A stretch of DNA of 64,000 nt from an uncultured Bacteroidota bacterium. GTDB lineage: Bacteria > Bacteroidota > Bacteroidia > Flavobacteriales_F > PHOS-HE28. Of this stretch, positions 52,639 to 61,511 are shown one piece after another (positions within the stretch are counted from its first letter, which is position 1; each line of letters opens with the position of its first letter). The DNA is taken from assembly GCA_902826215.1 (NCBI GenBank), contig CADEDY010000002.1, positions 272,824-336,823 of the forward strand. Reading direction: 5' to 3'. The notes under the pieces were generated by a model. It worked only from the letters and a program-made list of their open reading frames with translations, ran no database searches and was not told the DNA's origin. The position numbers and the translations under genes were made by a program.

Positions 52639-53796
52639 TTACTCCACCCAACTCTTCCAGTACTTCCCGTCATCGATCTTCAGGCACTCCTCGGTGACCA
52701 TCAGGGGCTTGAAGGTGTCCACCATCACGGCCAGCTCGTCGGTCACCTTCTTGCCGATGCTGCGCTCCATGGCGCCAGGGTGCGGGCCGTGCGGGATGCC
52801 GGCGGGGTGCAAACTGATGTGGCCCGGGCCGATGTCGTTGCGGCTCATGAAGTCGCCGTCCACGTAGTAGAGCACCTCATCGCTGTCGATGTTGCTGTGA
52901 TTGTAAGGCGCGGGGATGGCCTGCGGGTGGTAGTCGTAGAGGCGCGGGCAGAAGCTGCACACCACGAAGGCATCGGTCTCGAAGGTCTGGTGTACGGGCG
53001 GCGGCTGGTGCACGCGGCCGGTGATGGGCTCGAAGTCGTGGATGCTGAAAGCGTACGGGTAGTTGTAGCCGTCCCAGCCCACCACATCGAAGGGGTGGCT
53101 GGCGTACACCAGCTCGTGCAGCATGTTCTGCTTCTTCACCTTGATCACGAAGCTGCCCAGCTCGTCGTGCGTTTCCAGCTTCTTGGGGCGACGGATGTCG
53201 CGCTCGCAGAACGGCGAATGCTCCAGCAGCTGGCCGAAGTAATTGCGGTAGCGCTTCGGCGTGTACATGGGGCGGTGGCTCTCCACGATGAACAGGCGGT
53301 TGTCCGCGTCCTTGAACTCCATGGTGTAGATCATCCCGCGGGGGATCATCAGGTAGTCGCCGTACTTGAAGTCGATGTTGCCCAGGAAGGTGCGCAGGGT
53401 GCCGCTGCCCTTGTGGATGAAGACCATCTCATCGCAGTCGGCGTTCTTGTAGAAGTAGTCCACGCTCTTCGCTTGCGGCGCGGCGAGCACGATGGCGCAG
53501 TCGCTGTTCACCAGCATGGTCTTGCGCGCGGCCAGGTGGTCCTTCTCGGGCTTGGTCTTGAAGCCGTGCAGGCGCAACGAGCGCATGTTCTTCTCGATCG
53601 CGATCTTGGGGCTCACGTCCTTCGGCTTCCGCAACTCCTTCACCATCGTGGGACGGTGGGTGTGGTAGCTGAGGGTGCTCATGCCATCGAAGCCGATGGT
53701 GCCGAAGAGCTGCTCGTAGAAGAAGCGGTCCTTGCCGTTCTTGAAGACGGTGTGCCGCTTGTGGGGGATCTTGCCGAGGGTGTGATAGATGGGCAT
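52639..53796 (-). CDS. hmgA: Homogentisate 1,2-dioxygenase
   Basis: A 385-residue Fe(II) cupin enzyme that opens the homogentisate ring to maleylacetoacetate, the step after HppD. Recognisable segments are MPIYHTLGKIPHKRHTVF, RNYFGQLLEHSPFCERDIRR, HPFDVVGWDGYNYPYAFSI and SLHPAGIPHGPHPGAME; the last holds iron-binding histidines. The length matches the shorter bacterial form. It is transcribed toward hppD. The cassette begins seven bases after its stop codon, so a former hmgA-hppD unit is likely interrupted. Confidence 0.95.
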   Translation of the reverse strand: MPIYHTLGKIPHKRHTVFKNGKDRFFYEQLFGTIGFDGMSTLSYHTHRPTMVKELRKPKDVSPKIAIEKNMRSLRLHGFKTKPEKDHLAARKTMLVNSDCAIVLAAPQAKSVDYFYKNADCDEMVFIHKGSGTLRTFLGNIDFKYGDYLMIPRGMIYTMEFKDADNRLFIVESHRPMYTPKRYRNYFGQLLEHSPFCERDIRRPKKLETHDELGSFVIKVKKQNMLHELVYASHPFDVVGWDGYNYPYAFSIHDFEPITGRVHQPPPVHQTFETDAFVVCSFCPRLYDYHPQAIPAPYNHSNIDSDEVLYYVDGDFMSRNDIGPGHISLHPAGIPHGPHPGAMERSIGKKVTDELAVMVDTFKPLMVTEECLKIDDGKYWKSWVE

Positions 53797-53807
53797 GGGC
53801 GAAGATT

Positions 53808-53828
53808 GGAACGCAAATGACGCGGATC
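53808..53828. repeat. Dispersed intergenic repeat, copy 2
   Basis: GAACGCAAATGACGCGGATC, 20 of 21 bases identical to 1490-1510, in the gap between hmgA and trhO. It is followed, as in copy 1, by degenerate GCGCAGAT-like words. Confidence 0.5.
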
Positions 53829-53887
53829 TTGCTGATGTGCGCAGATAGCTCCTTGTCCGCTGTGTCGTTCGGGTTGTTGGCGTAAGA

Positions 53888-55066
53888 CTATCCGTTCAGG
53901 ACTGGGTGCGGATTGATGGATGTCAGTTCCGGATGCAACGTGCCGTTCAGCGCGAGTAATTCTTCTTCTTCGCGGATACGTTTCCGCAGACCCTCAGGAT
54001 CGTTGATGGCCTTGGTCTTCGTGCTGCGGGTGCTGCGTCCTTTGCGCCAAGCGCGCTGGGATTCGATCGGCAGTTGGTGGATCTCGCGGCAGCTCGGTGA
54101 GCAGCAATCGGCGTATTTCTCAGCGCAAGCCTCACACTGCACGAGCAGCACGTTACAACTGGCCTCGTGGCAGTTGCCGATGCGGTCGCTCGTGGTGCCG
54201 CATTGCATGCACGTGCTCACCACATCGTCGGTGATGCGCTCGGCCAGGCGCTCATCGAACACGAAGTTCTGCCCGAGGTACTTGCTCTTCAGGCCGTCGG
54301 CCTTCAGTTGGCGTGCATAGTCGATGATGCCGCCGTGCAGTTGCGCGACGTTCGTGAAGCCTTCGTGTTTCAGATAAGCACTGGCTTTTTCGCAGCGGAT
54401 GCCTCCGGTGCAATAGAGCAGGATCTCGGGGGCGCTGGTAGGTCGAACCAATGGGTCGACGCTACGGGCGCCCTGATCAAGCGTCGGCGCATTCTGCTGG
54501 CGCAGCATTTCAACCACCTCGTCGATCGCGCCGCGGAAATTGTCGGCCTTGGGCAGGTACGCGCCTTCGAAATGCCCGATCAGGCATTCGTAGTTGTTGC
54601 GCATGTCGATCACCACCGCCCCTTCCTCCATCTTCCGGTTGAAGGTCTTCGCGTCGAGGTGTGCGCCCACGTTGGTCACGTCGAAAGCGTCGTCAGCCAA
54701 TCCGTCGGCCACGATCCTCTTCTTCACCTTGAGGATGAGCTTGAGGAAGCTCTTACCATCGTCTTCCACGGCGATCTTCCAAGGCACTGCCTGGAAGGCT
54801 TCGCGGCATTCGAGGTTGGCTCGGAATGCGTCGAGGTTCGCTGTAGGCAAGCTCACTTGCGCGTTGATGCCTTCTTGGGAGAGGTAAATGCGGCCCAGCA
54901 CGCCCAATGCCTCCCATTCCTGGTATAGGGTGTGCCGGAGCGCTTCCACATCGGCCAGCCGCACGTAGCGATAGAACGAGAGAGTGGTACGCGTAAGGCC
55001 CTCCTTTTCCAACCGCTGCCGGAGCAGGTCGGGATGAAGCAGGTTGCGCAGGTGGTGGGTGTCCAT
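53888..55066 (-). CDS. trhO: tRNA uridine(34) hydroxylase TrhO (rhodanese domain)
   Basis: A 392-residue protein of the YceA/TrhO family, which hydroxylates U34 of certain tRNAs using O2. The N-terminal acylphosphatase-like domain (FYRYVRLADVEALRHTLYQE, GRIYLSQEGINAQVS) is followed by a rhodanese domain with VIDMRNNYECLIGHFEGA and the active loop YCTGGIRCEKAS, catalytic Cys219. The C-terminal Cys-rich tail (CMQCGTTSDRIGNCHEASC, CCSPSCREIHQL) probably binds metal. A -7-like TAAATTCG at 55072-55079 on the minus strand ends five bases before the ATG, so this mRNA may be leaderless. Divergent from threonine dehydrogenase. Confidence 0.93.
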   Translation of the reverse strand: MDTHHLRNLLHPDLLRQRLEKEGLTRTTLSFYRYVRLADVEALRHTLYQEWEALGVLGRIYLSQEGINAQVSLPTANLDAFRANLECREAFQAVPWKIAVEDDGKSFLKLILKVKKRIVADGLADDAFDVTNVGAHLDAKTFNRKMEEGAVVIDMRNNYECLIGHFEGAYLPKADNFRGAIDEVVEMLRQQNAPTLDQGARSVDPLVRPTSAPEILLYCTGGIRCEKASAYLKHEGFTNVAQLHGGIIDYARQLKADGLKSKYLGQNFVFDERLAERITDDVVSTCMQCGTTSDRIGNCHEASCNVLLVQCEACAEKYADCCSPSCREIHQLPIESQRAWRKGRSTRSTKTKAINDPEGLRKRIREEEELLALNGTLHPELTSINPHPVLNG

Positions 55067-55109
55067 CGGTGCGAATTTACGGACGAGGCGGTGGTGAAGG
55101 GTGCCGGGA

Positions 55110-55117
55110 ATAGCTTT
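55110..55117 (+). promoter_or_regulatory. -7 element of the threonine dehydrogenase gene
   Basis: TAGCTTTG, an exact TAnnTTTG match, 28 bases before the ATG at 55146. Confidence 0.6.
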
Positions 55118-55145
55118 GCCGCCCTACTGCACCTTTATCCCTCCC

Positions 55146-56096
55146 ATGTCCCAGACCAAGCGCATCCTCGTCATCGGCTCCAGTGGCCAGATCGGTACCG
55201 AACTCGTGGAAGGCCTCCGCGCCCGTTTCGGCAACGAGAACGTGGTGGCTTCGGACATCAAGGAGCCCCAAGTGAAACAGGAGGGACCCTTCGCCATGGT
55301 GGATGCCATGGACCGCCGGGGTATCGAGCGCATTGTCGAGAAGTACGAGATCAATGAAGTGTATTTGTTGGCCGCACTGCTCAGCGCAACTGCGGAGAAG
55401 GACCCCGCCTTCGCCTGGAAGCTGAACATGGAAAGCCTCTTCATCGTGTTGGAGCTTGCCCGTGAAGGAAAACTGAAGAAGGTCTACTGGCCCAGCAGTA
55501 TAGCGGTCTTCGGCCCTACCACGCCCAAAGACAACACCCCGCAGCACACCATCGCCGAACCGAGCACCGTGTATGGCATCAGCAAGCAGGCCGGCGAGCA
55601 ATGGTGCGCGTATTACTGCAAGCGATATGGGGTGGATGTGCGTAGCATCCGCTACCCAGGTCTGATCGGTTGGAAGAGCGCTCCAGGTGGTGGTACCACG
55701 GATTATGCGGTGCACATCTTCCACGAGGCGATCAAGAACGGCAGTTATACCAGCTTCCTCGATCGCGGCACCACGTTGCCCATGATGTACATGCCTGATG
55801 CCATCCGGGCGACGATCGATCTGATGGAAGCGCCGGCCGACCAAGTGAAGGAGCGCACGAGCTACAACCTCGCCGGTTTCAGTTTCGCGCCGGAGCAGAT
55901 CGCGGCTGAGGTGAAACGGCACGTCCCTGCTTTCACCATGAACTATGCGCCGGATTCGCGCCAAGCCATCGCCAACAGTTGGCCACGGAGCATCGACGAT
56001 TCCGCCGCACGTGCGGATTGGGGCTGGAAGCCGAAGTACGACCTGAAGGCGATGGTGGATGAGATGATGGTGAACCTGAAACAGGTGTTGAAGTAG
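55146..56096 (+). CDS. L-threonine 3-dehydrogenase, epimerase-type (SDR superfamily)
   Basis: A 316-residue NAD-dependent enzyme that oxidises threonine to 2-amino-3-oxobutyrate. The start MSQTKRILVIGSSGQIGTEL gives the nucleotide-binding GxxGxxG at residues 11-17; the longer frame adds 15 residues from the promoter region. The active site has Ser117/Ser118 in WPSSIAVFGP and Tyr143-x3-Lys147 in STVYGISK. RSIRYPGLIGWKSAPGGGTT, split at 175-195, is typical of the UDP-epimerase-like threonine dehydrogenase of Bacteroidota and trypanosomes, distinct from the zinc-dependent Tdh of E. coli. Confidence 0.93.
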   Translation: MSQTKRILVIGSSGQIGTELVEGLRARFGNENVVASDIKEPQVKQEGPFAMVDAMDRRGIERIVEKYEINEVYLLAALLSATAEKDPAFAWKLNMESLFIVLELAREGKLKKVYWPSSIAVFGPTTPKDNTPQHTIAEPSTVYGISKQAGEQWCAYYCKRYGVDVRSIRYPGLIGWKSAPGGGTTDYAVHIFHEAIKNGSYTSFLDRGTTLPMMYMPDAIRATIDLMEAPADQVKERTSYNLAGFSFAPEQIAAEVKRHVPAFTMNYAPDSRQAIANSWPRSIDDSAARADWGWKPKYDLKAMVDEMMVNLKQVLK

Positions 56097-56166
56097 AGCC
56101 TTCGACAGCGCATGAAACCATTCTGTCCTTCTGCACGTATCCCGTGCGACTTCAACCGTTCGTAAC

Positions 56167-57069
56167 ATGCTCCCGTTCCGTCACTCCGTGCTCTTCACCA
56201 GTGGACTTTGCTTATTGCTCTCGATGCAGGCCTCCTTCGCCCAAGGCGGAACTGCCGTGCAGGACACCTTGAACCGTGTGGACGAGATGGGCCGCAAGCA
56301 AGGCTATTGGAAGGTGACCGCGCCAGTGGCCGAGAAGCCGGGGTATGAGAACGGTGAATTGATCGAAGAAGGACGCTACACCAACAGCAAGCGCATCGGT
56401 GTGTGGCGCCGTTACTGGCCCAACGGCAGTGTGATGAGCGAGATCACCTACCAAATGGGGCGCCCACGCGGCGAGTACAAGACCTTCTATCCCAACGGAA
56501 AGGTGGAGGAATCCGGCAGCTGGGACCTCGATCGCAATACGGGCAAGTTCCAACGCTGGCACCCCAACGGACAGCTGGCGCAGGATTTCGTGTTCAATGC
56601 GAACGGTGTGCGCGATGGCGAACAGAAGTATTACCACGAGAACGGCAAGCTTGCTGTACAAGTGGAGGTCAATGAAGGACGCGAGGATGGTGCCTTGAAG
56701 CGCTACACGCCTGATGGTCAATTGCAGCAAGTGGCCGAATTCAACAACGGCGTGATCGATGCCTCGAACAGCAAGTACATCAAAGCCGTGCCGAAGGCCG
56801 AAGAAGTGAAGGTGGAAGCCCAGGCGGCAGCGGCACCAGTCGTTACGAAGGAGGAGACCACCAACGCCATCACCTTCCGCGAGAACGGGTACAACACGCT
56901 CTATGACCGCCAACTGCGCATCTCGCAACAAGGCGATTTCAAGGGTGGTCGCCTATGGAACGGCAAGCGATACCACTACGACAAGGACGGTATCCTCCAT
57001 CGGATCCAGATCTTCAAAGGTGGTCGCTACCTCGGTGATGCTGTGATCACGGATGAGGATCTGCAATAG
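56167..57069 (+). CDS. Secreted MORN-like repeat (YwqK-type) protein
   Basis: A 300-residue protein with signal peptide (LFTSGLCLLLSMQASFAQ). Residues 65-200 hold about six MORN-variant repeats: GVWRRYWPNGSVMSEITYQ, GEYKTFYPNGKVEESGSW, GKFQRWHPNGQLAQDF, GEQKYYHENGKLAVQ, GALKRYTPDGQLQQ. A final similar unit is near the C-terminus (GKRYHYDKDGILHRIQIF). Annotation pipelines often call these YwqK family antitoxins, but no toxin is adjacent and the signal peptide argues for an envelope protein. Function is unknown. Confidence 0.85.
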   Translation: MLPFRHSVLFTSGLCLLLSMQASFAQGGTAVQDTLNRVDEMGRKQGYWKVTAPVAEKPGYENGELIEEGRYTNSKRIGVWRRYWPNGSVMSEITYQMGRPRGEYKTFYPNGKVEESGSWDLDRNTGKFQRWHPNGQLAQDFVFNANGVRDGEQKYYHENGKLAVQVEVNEGREDGALKRYTPDGQLQQVAEFNNGVIDASNSKYIKAVPKAEEVKVEAQAAAAPVVTKEETTNAITFRENGYNTLYDRQLRISQQGDFKGGRLWNGKRYHYDKDGILHRIQIFKGGRYLGDAVITDEDLQ

Positions 57070-57103
57070 GAGGGCCTTCACATTGCGGTAGCACGGTGCC
57101 CTG

Positions 57104-57111
57104 TACCTTCG
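57104..57111 (+). promoter_or_regulatory. Candidate -7 element of cysS
   Basis: TACCTTCG (TAnnTTCG) ends 18 bases before the cysS ATG; the same octamer occurs at 17010. Confidence 0.5.
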
Positions 57112-57129
57112 CGGGCGTTCAGTACCGCC

Positions 57130-58611
57130 ATGTCCGACTTGCTCAAAGGCCCTTTTCACCTCACCAACACCCTAACCCGGAAGAAGGAGGAGTTCGTTCC
57201 TCTTCGTCCGCCACACGTGGGATTGTATGTGTGCGGTCCTACCGTTTACAGCGATGTGCACCTAGGCAATGTGCGTAGCTTCCTCACGTTCGATGTGCTC
57301 TATCGCTGGCTCACGCATTTGGGCTATAAGGTGCGCTACGTGCGGAACATCACCGATGTGGGCCACTTGGTGGGCGATGTGGATGAGGGCGAGGACAAGA
57401 TCGCGAAGCGCGCCCGCCTGGAGCAGTTGGAGCCGATGGAGATCGTACAGAAGTACACCAACGGCTTCCATGATGTGATGCGCTTGTTCAACATCCTGCC
57501 GCCGAGCATTGAACCTACCGCCACAGGCCATTTGATCGAGCAGATCGGGATGGTGGAGCGGATCGTGGAAAGCGGTTACGGTTACGAGGCGAACGGCAGT
57601 GTGTATTTCGATGTGCCGAAGTTCGCCGAGAAGCATGCCTACGGCGAGCTCAGCGGTCGGAGGATCGATGAGCTGATGTCCAATACCCGCGACACGGAGG
57701 GCCAGGACGAGAAGCGCAGTCCGCTGGATTTCGCGATCTGGAAGAAGGCCGAACCGCAGCATCTAATGAAGTGGCCCAGCCCATGGGGTGAAGGGTTCCC
57801 GGGCTGGCACTTGGAGTGCAGCGCCATGAGCACCAAGTACCTCGGGCTCACCTTCGATATCCATGGTGGTGGTATGGACCTGAAGTTCCCGCATCACGAA
57901 TGCGAGATCGCCCAGAGCGTGGCAGCCGATGGAGTGGCACCGGTGCGCTACTGGATGCACGGCAACATGCTCACTGTGAACGGCCGGAAGATGGCCAAGA
58001 GCGAAGGCAACGGCTTCACGCCGGAAGAACTGCTCACCGGAAACCACAAGTTATTGGAGCAAGGCTACAGTGCCATGACGGTTCGGTTCTTCATGCTCCA
58101 ATGCCATTACGCAAGCACACTCGACTTCAGCAATGCAGCGATGCAAGCGGCAGAGAAAGGCTTGGAACGGTTGATGGCCGCCGTGGTGACGCTACACAAG
58201 TTGAAGCCGGGCGCGACGGATGGCGCTGACGTTGAAGCACTTACAGGGCGTTGCTATGCGGCCATGAACGACGACCTGAACACACCTGTGATGATCGCGG
58301 AACTGTTCGAAGGCGTGCGCATCATCAATTCGGTGCACGACGGAAAACTCGAATTGACCGCCGCTGGTATCGACTCGTTGAAAGGACTGTATCAGAGCAT
58401 GGTCTTCGAAGTACTCGGGCTGAAGGAAGAATCTTCAAGTGCTTCTGATGATGGTGCCATGGACGGCCTTGTTCAGGAGTTCATCCGCATGCGGGCCGAA
58501 GCCAAAGCGCGCAAGGACTTTGGATCCAGTGATGCCATTCGGGATAGACTTCTGGCCTTGGGCATTGTGTTGAAGGATACCAAAGAAGGGACTACATGGG
58601 AGCGGGCGTGA
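57130..58611 (+). CDS. cysS: Cysteine--tRNA ligase
   Basis: A 493-residue class I synthetase that charges tRNA-Cys. Zinc ligand Cys35 lies in [14 protein letters not shown], which also carries the HIGH equivalent HLGN at 44-47. Later zinc ligands are in [10 protein letters not shown] and [11 protein letters not shown]. The KMSKS equivalent KMAKS starts at Lys287, and the DALR-type anticodon-recognition helices fill the C-terminal 120 residues. The stop overlaps the start of the next gene by one base, so the two are co-transcribed. Confidence 0.97.
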   Translation: MSDLLKGPFHLTNTLTRKKEEFVPLRPPHVGLYVCGPTVYSDVHLGNVRSFLTFDVLYRWLTHLGYKVRYVRNITDVGHLVGDVDEGEDKIAKRARLEQLEPMEIVQKYTNGFHDVMRLFNILPPSIEPTATGHLIEQIGMVERIVESGYGYEANGSVYFDVPKFAEKHAYGELSGRRIDELMSNTRDTEGQDEKRSPLDFAIWKKAEPQHLMKWPSPWGEGFPGWHLECSAMSTKYLGLTFDIHGGGMDLKFPHHECEIAQSVAADGVAPVRYWMHGNMLTVNGRKMAKSEGNGFTPEELLTGNHKLLEQGYSAMTVRFFMLQCHYASTLDFSNAAMQAAEKGLERLMAAVVTLHKLKPGATDGADVEALTGRCYAAMNDDLNTPVMIAELFEGVRIINSVHDGKLELTAAGIDSLKGLYQSMVFEVLGLKEESSSASDDGAMDGLVQEFIRMRAEAKARKDFGSSDAIRDRLLALGIVLKDTKEGTTWERA

Positions 58612-59648
58612 TGACTTCAAGAGCAGTGGGCATCAGGCCTTGGCAGGTGCCGATCCGTTGTGCCATTCTGTTCGCGCTTCTCGGTGCTATGCTTGAGGGA
58701 TGCACACCCGAGACTCCTGATCAGGACGTGCCGGTGGTGAAGGTCGAGGAGCCCGCTCTGCCAGCCACGCCGCTTTTCGAACCGGATAGCGCCTTTGCGT
58801 TCGTTGCGAAGCAGGTCGGTTTCGGTCCACGCGTACCAGGGACCAAGGCGCACCAAAGCTGCGGGAATTGGATGGTAGCCCGGTTGGATGCAGCAGGTGC
58901 GAACGTTGTGGAGCAGACCGGTACCGTAATGGCTTTCAGTGGTGAGCGATTGCCGTTGCGCAACATCATCGGGAGTTTCCATCCAGAGCGGAAGGAGCGT
59001 ATCCTGCTCTTCGCACATTGGGACACACGCCCGTTCGCCGACAAGGATGATGAGCGAACCAATCAACCGATCGATGGAGCGAATGATGGCGGTAGCGGAG
59101 TGGGTATCCTTATGGAGATCGCGCGTCACTTGTCGCAAAAAGAACACGGGCCGGGAGTTGATATCCTCTTCACCGACGTGGAGGATCACGGTCAACCCAC
59201 AGGAGCGATGGGCATGGACGAGAACAGCATCGACACGTGGTGCCTCGGTTCTCAGTATTGGGTGAAGAACACACATGTGCCGAACTACACCGCGCGGTTC
59301 GGGATCCTCTTGGACATGGCGGGAGCTCGGGATGCCCGATTCTATCAAGAGGCGTTGAGCATGCAGTATGCCCCGGCCATCGTACGCAAAGTGTGGAAGA
59401 CCGCGGCGTCGCTGGGTTATGGTGATCGGTTCGTGCAGGAAACGAAATACTTCGTTGGCATCGATGATCACATTCCGGTGAACAAGTCGCTGCGCATTCC
59501 GAGCATCGACATCATTGAGTACGATCCAGCCACGCAGGCGTTCGGCCCATACTGGCATACGCACGACGACAACATGGACGTGATCGACCCAGCTACCCTG
59601 AAGGCGGTCGGGCAGACCGTTCTTGAAGTGGTCTGGAAGGAACGCTGA
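58611..59648 (+). CDS. M28-family lipoprotein, glutaminyl-peptide cyclotransferase-like
   Basis: A 345-residue lipoprotein: signal segment followed by LLGAMLEGC with lipid-attachment Cys31. The catalytic domain shows metal sites of family M28: FAHWDTRPFADKD, PIDGANDGGSGVGILMEIA, LFTDVEDHG and the late His in YWHTHDDNMDVI. This set, with GANDGGSGVG and a single-zinc arrangement, resembles bacterial glutaminyl cyclases, which form N-terminal pyroglutamate on exported proteins; T9SS cargo often starts with Gln, which would be a fitting substrate (inference). An aminopeptidase activity is the alternative. The start at 58611 overlaps the cysS stop. Confidence 0.85.
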   Translation: MTSRAVGIRPWQVPIRCAILFALLGAMLEGCTPETPDQDVPVVKVEEPALPATPLFEPDSAFAFVAKQVGFGPRVPGTKAHQSCGNWMVARLDAAGANVVEQTGTVMAFSGERLPLRNIIGSFHPERKERILLFAHWDTRPFADKDDERTNQPIDGANDGGSGVGILMEIARHLSQKEHGPGVDILFTDVEDHGQPTGAMGMDENSIDTWCLGSQYWVKNTHVPNYTARFGILLDMAGARDARFYQEALSMQYAPAIVRKVWKTAASLGYGDRFVQETKYFVGIDDHIPVNKSLRIPSIDIIEYDPATQAFGPYWHTHDDNMDVIDPATLKAVGQTVLEVVWKER

Positions 59649-59650
59649 TC

Positions 59651-61384
59651 CTATTGGTCCGATCGGGCTGCAACCATATCACCGGCCTGCGGAAATGCAG
59701 GTAGACGGATCGTGTGGTGTGCATCTTGATGCCAGACCGTGAGGAGAAGGGTCTCCGATGATCGTCCGCCGAGATACAATCGGTAACCTCCATCGGTAGG
59801 TTCGAAGGCGGCGGCTTCCACCTTGCGCCCAAAGCCATCGGTAAGTAGCCAAGTGGGTTGCACCAAAGCTCCGCGTATCTCCCAGCTTTCCACGCCGTCG
59901 AACAACGCATACAGCGGTAGGTCGGCTCCGATCTCAACGGAGATCACCGAGCTGAATGTGGTCGTACCATCAGTGTCCGTTTGACGCAGACGGTAGTAGT
60001 TGATGCCTCGACCTGGAGCCATGTCCTTGAAGCTGTAGTGCTGAAGGGTGTTCGATTGGCCAATGGCAGCCACTCGACCGATCCCATCGAACAAGACGGC
60101 ATCGCTGCTGCGTTCGACCGTGAAGTGATCATTGTCGATTTCCGAAGCAGTGGACCATTTCAGCAGCACACCGGCTCCTTCCACGCTGGTCTCGAAACCC
60201 ACCAGTTCAATGGGTAGCAGTAGGCAGCTTCCGATGAAGAGTGAGCGCGAAGCAGTGTTCTCTATAGGACAGGCACCATCGCTGATGTCGATGAAGATGT
60301 TCGCTGGGAGCATGGCAAGGTTCGCCGTCCAGCAGATCCTGGCCGTTGCGGGATTGGTGCCTAGGACCTGGAAGGTGGCGCCCGGAAGCAAAGCGGTTAC
60401 ATTGGAGGTCATGGTGATGACGGATACTGCATTGGCATCCGTAACGACCATATCGGCGCAGAAGGATTGCCCGTTGCAAACGGCTACGCTGCTCGTGCCA
60501 GAAGCAGCCACGCCTGTGACATTGGTGATGGGGGAGGGGATGGGTGGTGAGCCATCACAAGGTCGGACCACGAACATGAGATCGCGCATCACGTGGCCGA
60601 TCTCTTGGTTACTGCTGTTGTAGGTCGTGACCTGTATCACGACGACGTAGTTCCCGCTTACGGTTGGAACGAAGTTCAATTGACCTGTCGTGGAGTTGAA
60701 GATCAAGCCCGGGATCGGGACCGTTCCAGAGAATCCCGCGCGGTATACCACCGAATTCACGGAGTCGAATTGGGCGCTGATCAAGGAGAACAACATCGTA
60801 TTCCCGTTGGGATCGGATACCCCAGGGTTGTATGAGACCGGAGCGTTCACACACAGGAATGGAACACCATTGTCCGCGAATCGCGGTGAGTTATCGCACA
60901 CTCCACCGGAATTGTTCAAGGTCGCTGCGGCATAGGTGCCCGGGGTGTTCAGTAGATTCTCGGTGGTGTTCCTGCAGCAGATGTTCCAACGCATCGTCCA
61001 GAAATTGCATGGTGAGAGATAGACCGTTGTGGAGAAGCGGTATCGTTTGAAACCCGGGAGGGTGCCGCCTGGTTGGCACGTGGTATTCGCCAGCTGGGAG
61101 GCACAGGTAGGAGAAACCTCTTCACTGAACAACAGGGGAAGGTTGGCCTGTTGGAAGAAGACGCCACATTCGTTCTGGAACCTGATCTTCTGTGCCGTGA
61201 TCGGAACACCCGAGCAGTTCAGGTAGAGGTCCAGATAGACCGTGTAGAAATTGCTGCCCAAACAGGTGTACGTGATCGTAGCACCAGCGTAATGATCAGC
61301 ACGCACTGCTCCGCTCGACGAAGAAAGCCAAACGAGCAGCACGAATGTCCAGCGGAACAGTGTACTGGGTCTTCTCGAATGCAT
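59651..61384 (-). CDS. Large secreted surface protein with degenerate T9SS-type C-terminus
   Basis: A 577-residue protein with signal peptide (FRWTFVLLVWLSSSSGAVRA); the start at MHSRRP is preferred over two nearby upstream ATGs. The mature N-terminus DHYAGATITYTCLGSNFYTV is typical of a group of Flavobacteriales surface proteins. The middle contains Cys-rich beta-sandwich segments and a cadherin-like stretch (SYNPGVSDPNGNTMLFSLIS). The segment LPIELVGFETSVEGAGVLLK, with WSTASEIDNDHFTVERSSD after it, normally precedes type A sorting domains, but the final 70 residues lack the usual PNP and KxxK pattern, so the export signal is degenerate or different. It is convergent with the cyclase gene, two bases away. 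Confidence 0.78.
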   Translation of the reverse strand: MHSRRPSTLFRWTFVLLVWLSSSSGAVRADHYAGATITYTCLGSNFYTVYLDLYLNCSGVPITAQKIRFQNECGVFFQQANLPLLFSEEVSPTCASQLANTTCQPGGTLPGFKRYRFSTTVYLSPCNFWTMRWNICCRNTTENLLNTPGTYAAATLNNSGGVCDNSPRFADNGVPFLCVNAPVSYNPGVSDPNGNTMLFSLISAQFDSVNSVVYRAGFSGTVPIPGLIFNSTTGQLNFVPTVSGNYVVVIQVTTYNSSNQEIGHVMRDLMFVVRPCDGSPPIPSPITNVTGVAASGTSSVAVCNGQSFCADMVVTDANAVSVITMTSNVTALLPGATFQVLGTNPATARICWTANLAMLPANIFIDISDGACPIENTASRSLFIGSCLLLPIELVGFETSVEGAGVLLKWSTASEIDNDHFTVERSSDAVLFDGIGRVAAIGQSNTLQHYSFKDMAPGRGINYYRLRQTDTDGTTTFSSVISVEIGADLPLYALFDGVESWEIRGALVQPTWLLTDGFGRKVEAAAFEPTDGGYRLYLGGRSSETLLLTVWHQDAHHTIRLPAFPQAGDMVAARSDQ

Positions 61385-61455
61385 GGCCATACACATTGTG
61401 GGCTTCGCCAACCGTCCATCGAAGATAGACTGTCGCGATGCGCTTGTCCATTAGC

Positions 61456-61491
61456 GAGAAAGCCGGACCGACCAAGGCTGGTCGATCCGGC
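61456..61491 (-). terminator. Probable terminator of the FG-GAP gene (minus strand)
   Basis: GCCGGA and TCCGGC at the outer ends and GACCA/TGGTC inside form an interrupted stem (61462-61491). On the minus strand it is followed by TTTCTCG. It lies just behind the stop at 61512. Confidence 0.6.
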
Positions 61492-61511
61492 GTTCCCGTT
61501 CTGACGTCGAG

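Noticed and set aside
52579-53820. A 413-codon open frame antisense to hmgA
   Set aside because: hmgA is unambiguous. The plus-strand reading consists of Val, Ala, His and Leu runs typical of antisense frames in GC-rich genes.
56167-57069. Antitoxin annotation for the YwqK-like protein
   Set aside because: There is no adjacent toxin gene, and the protein has a signal peptide. Only the MORN-like repeat resemblance is supported.
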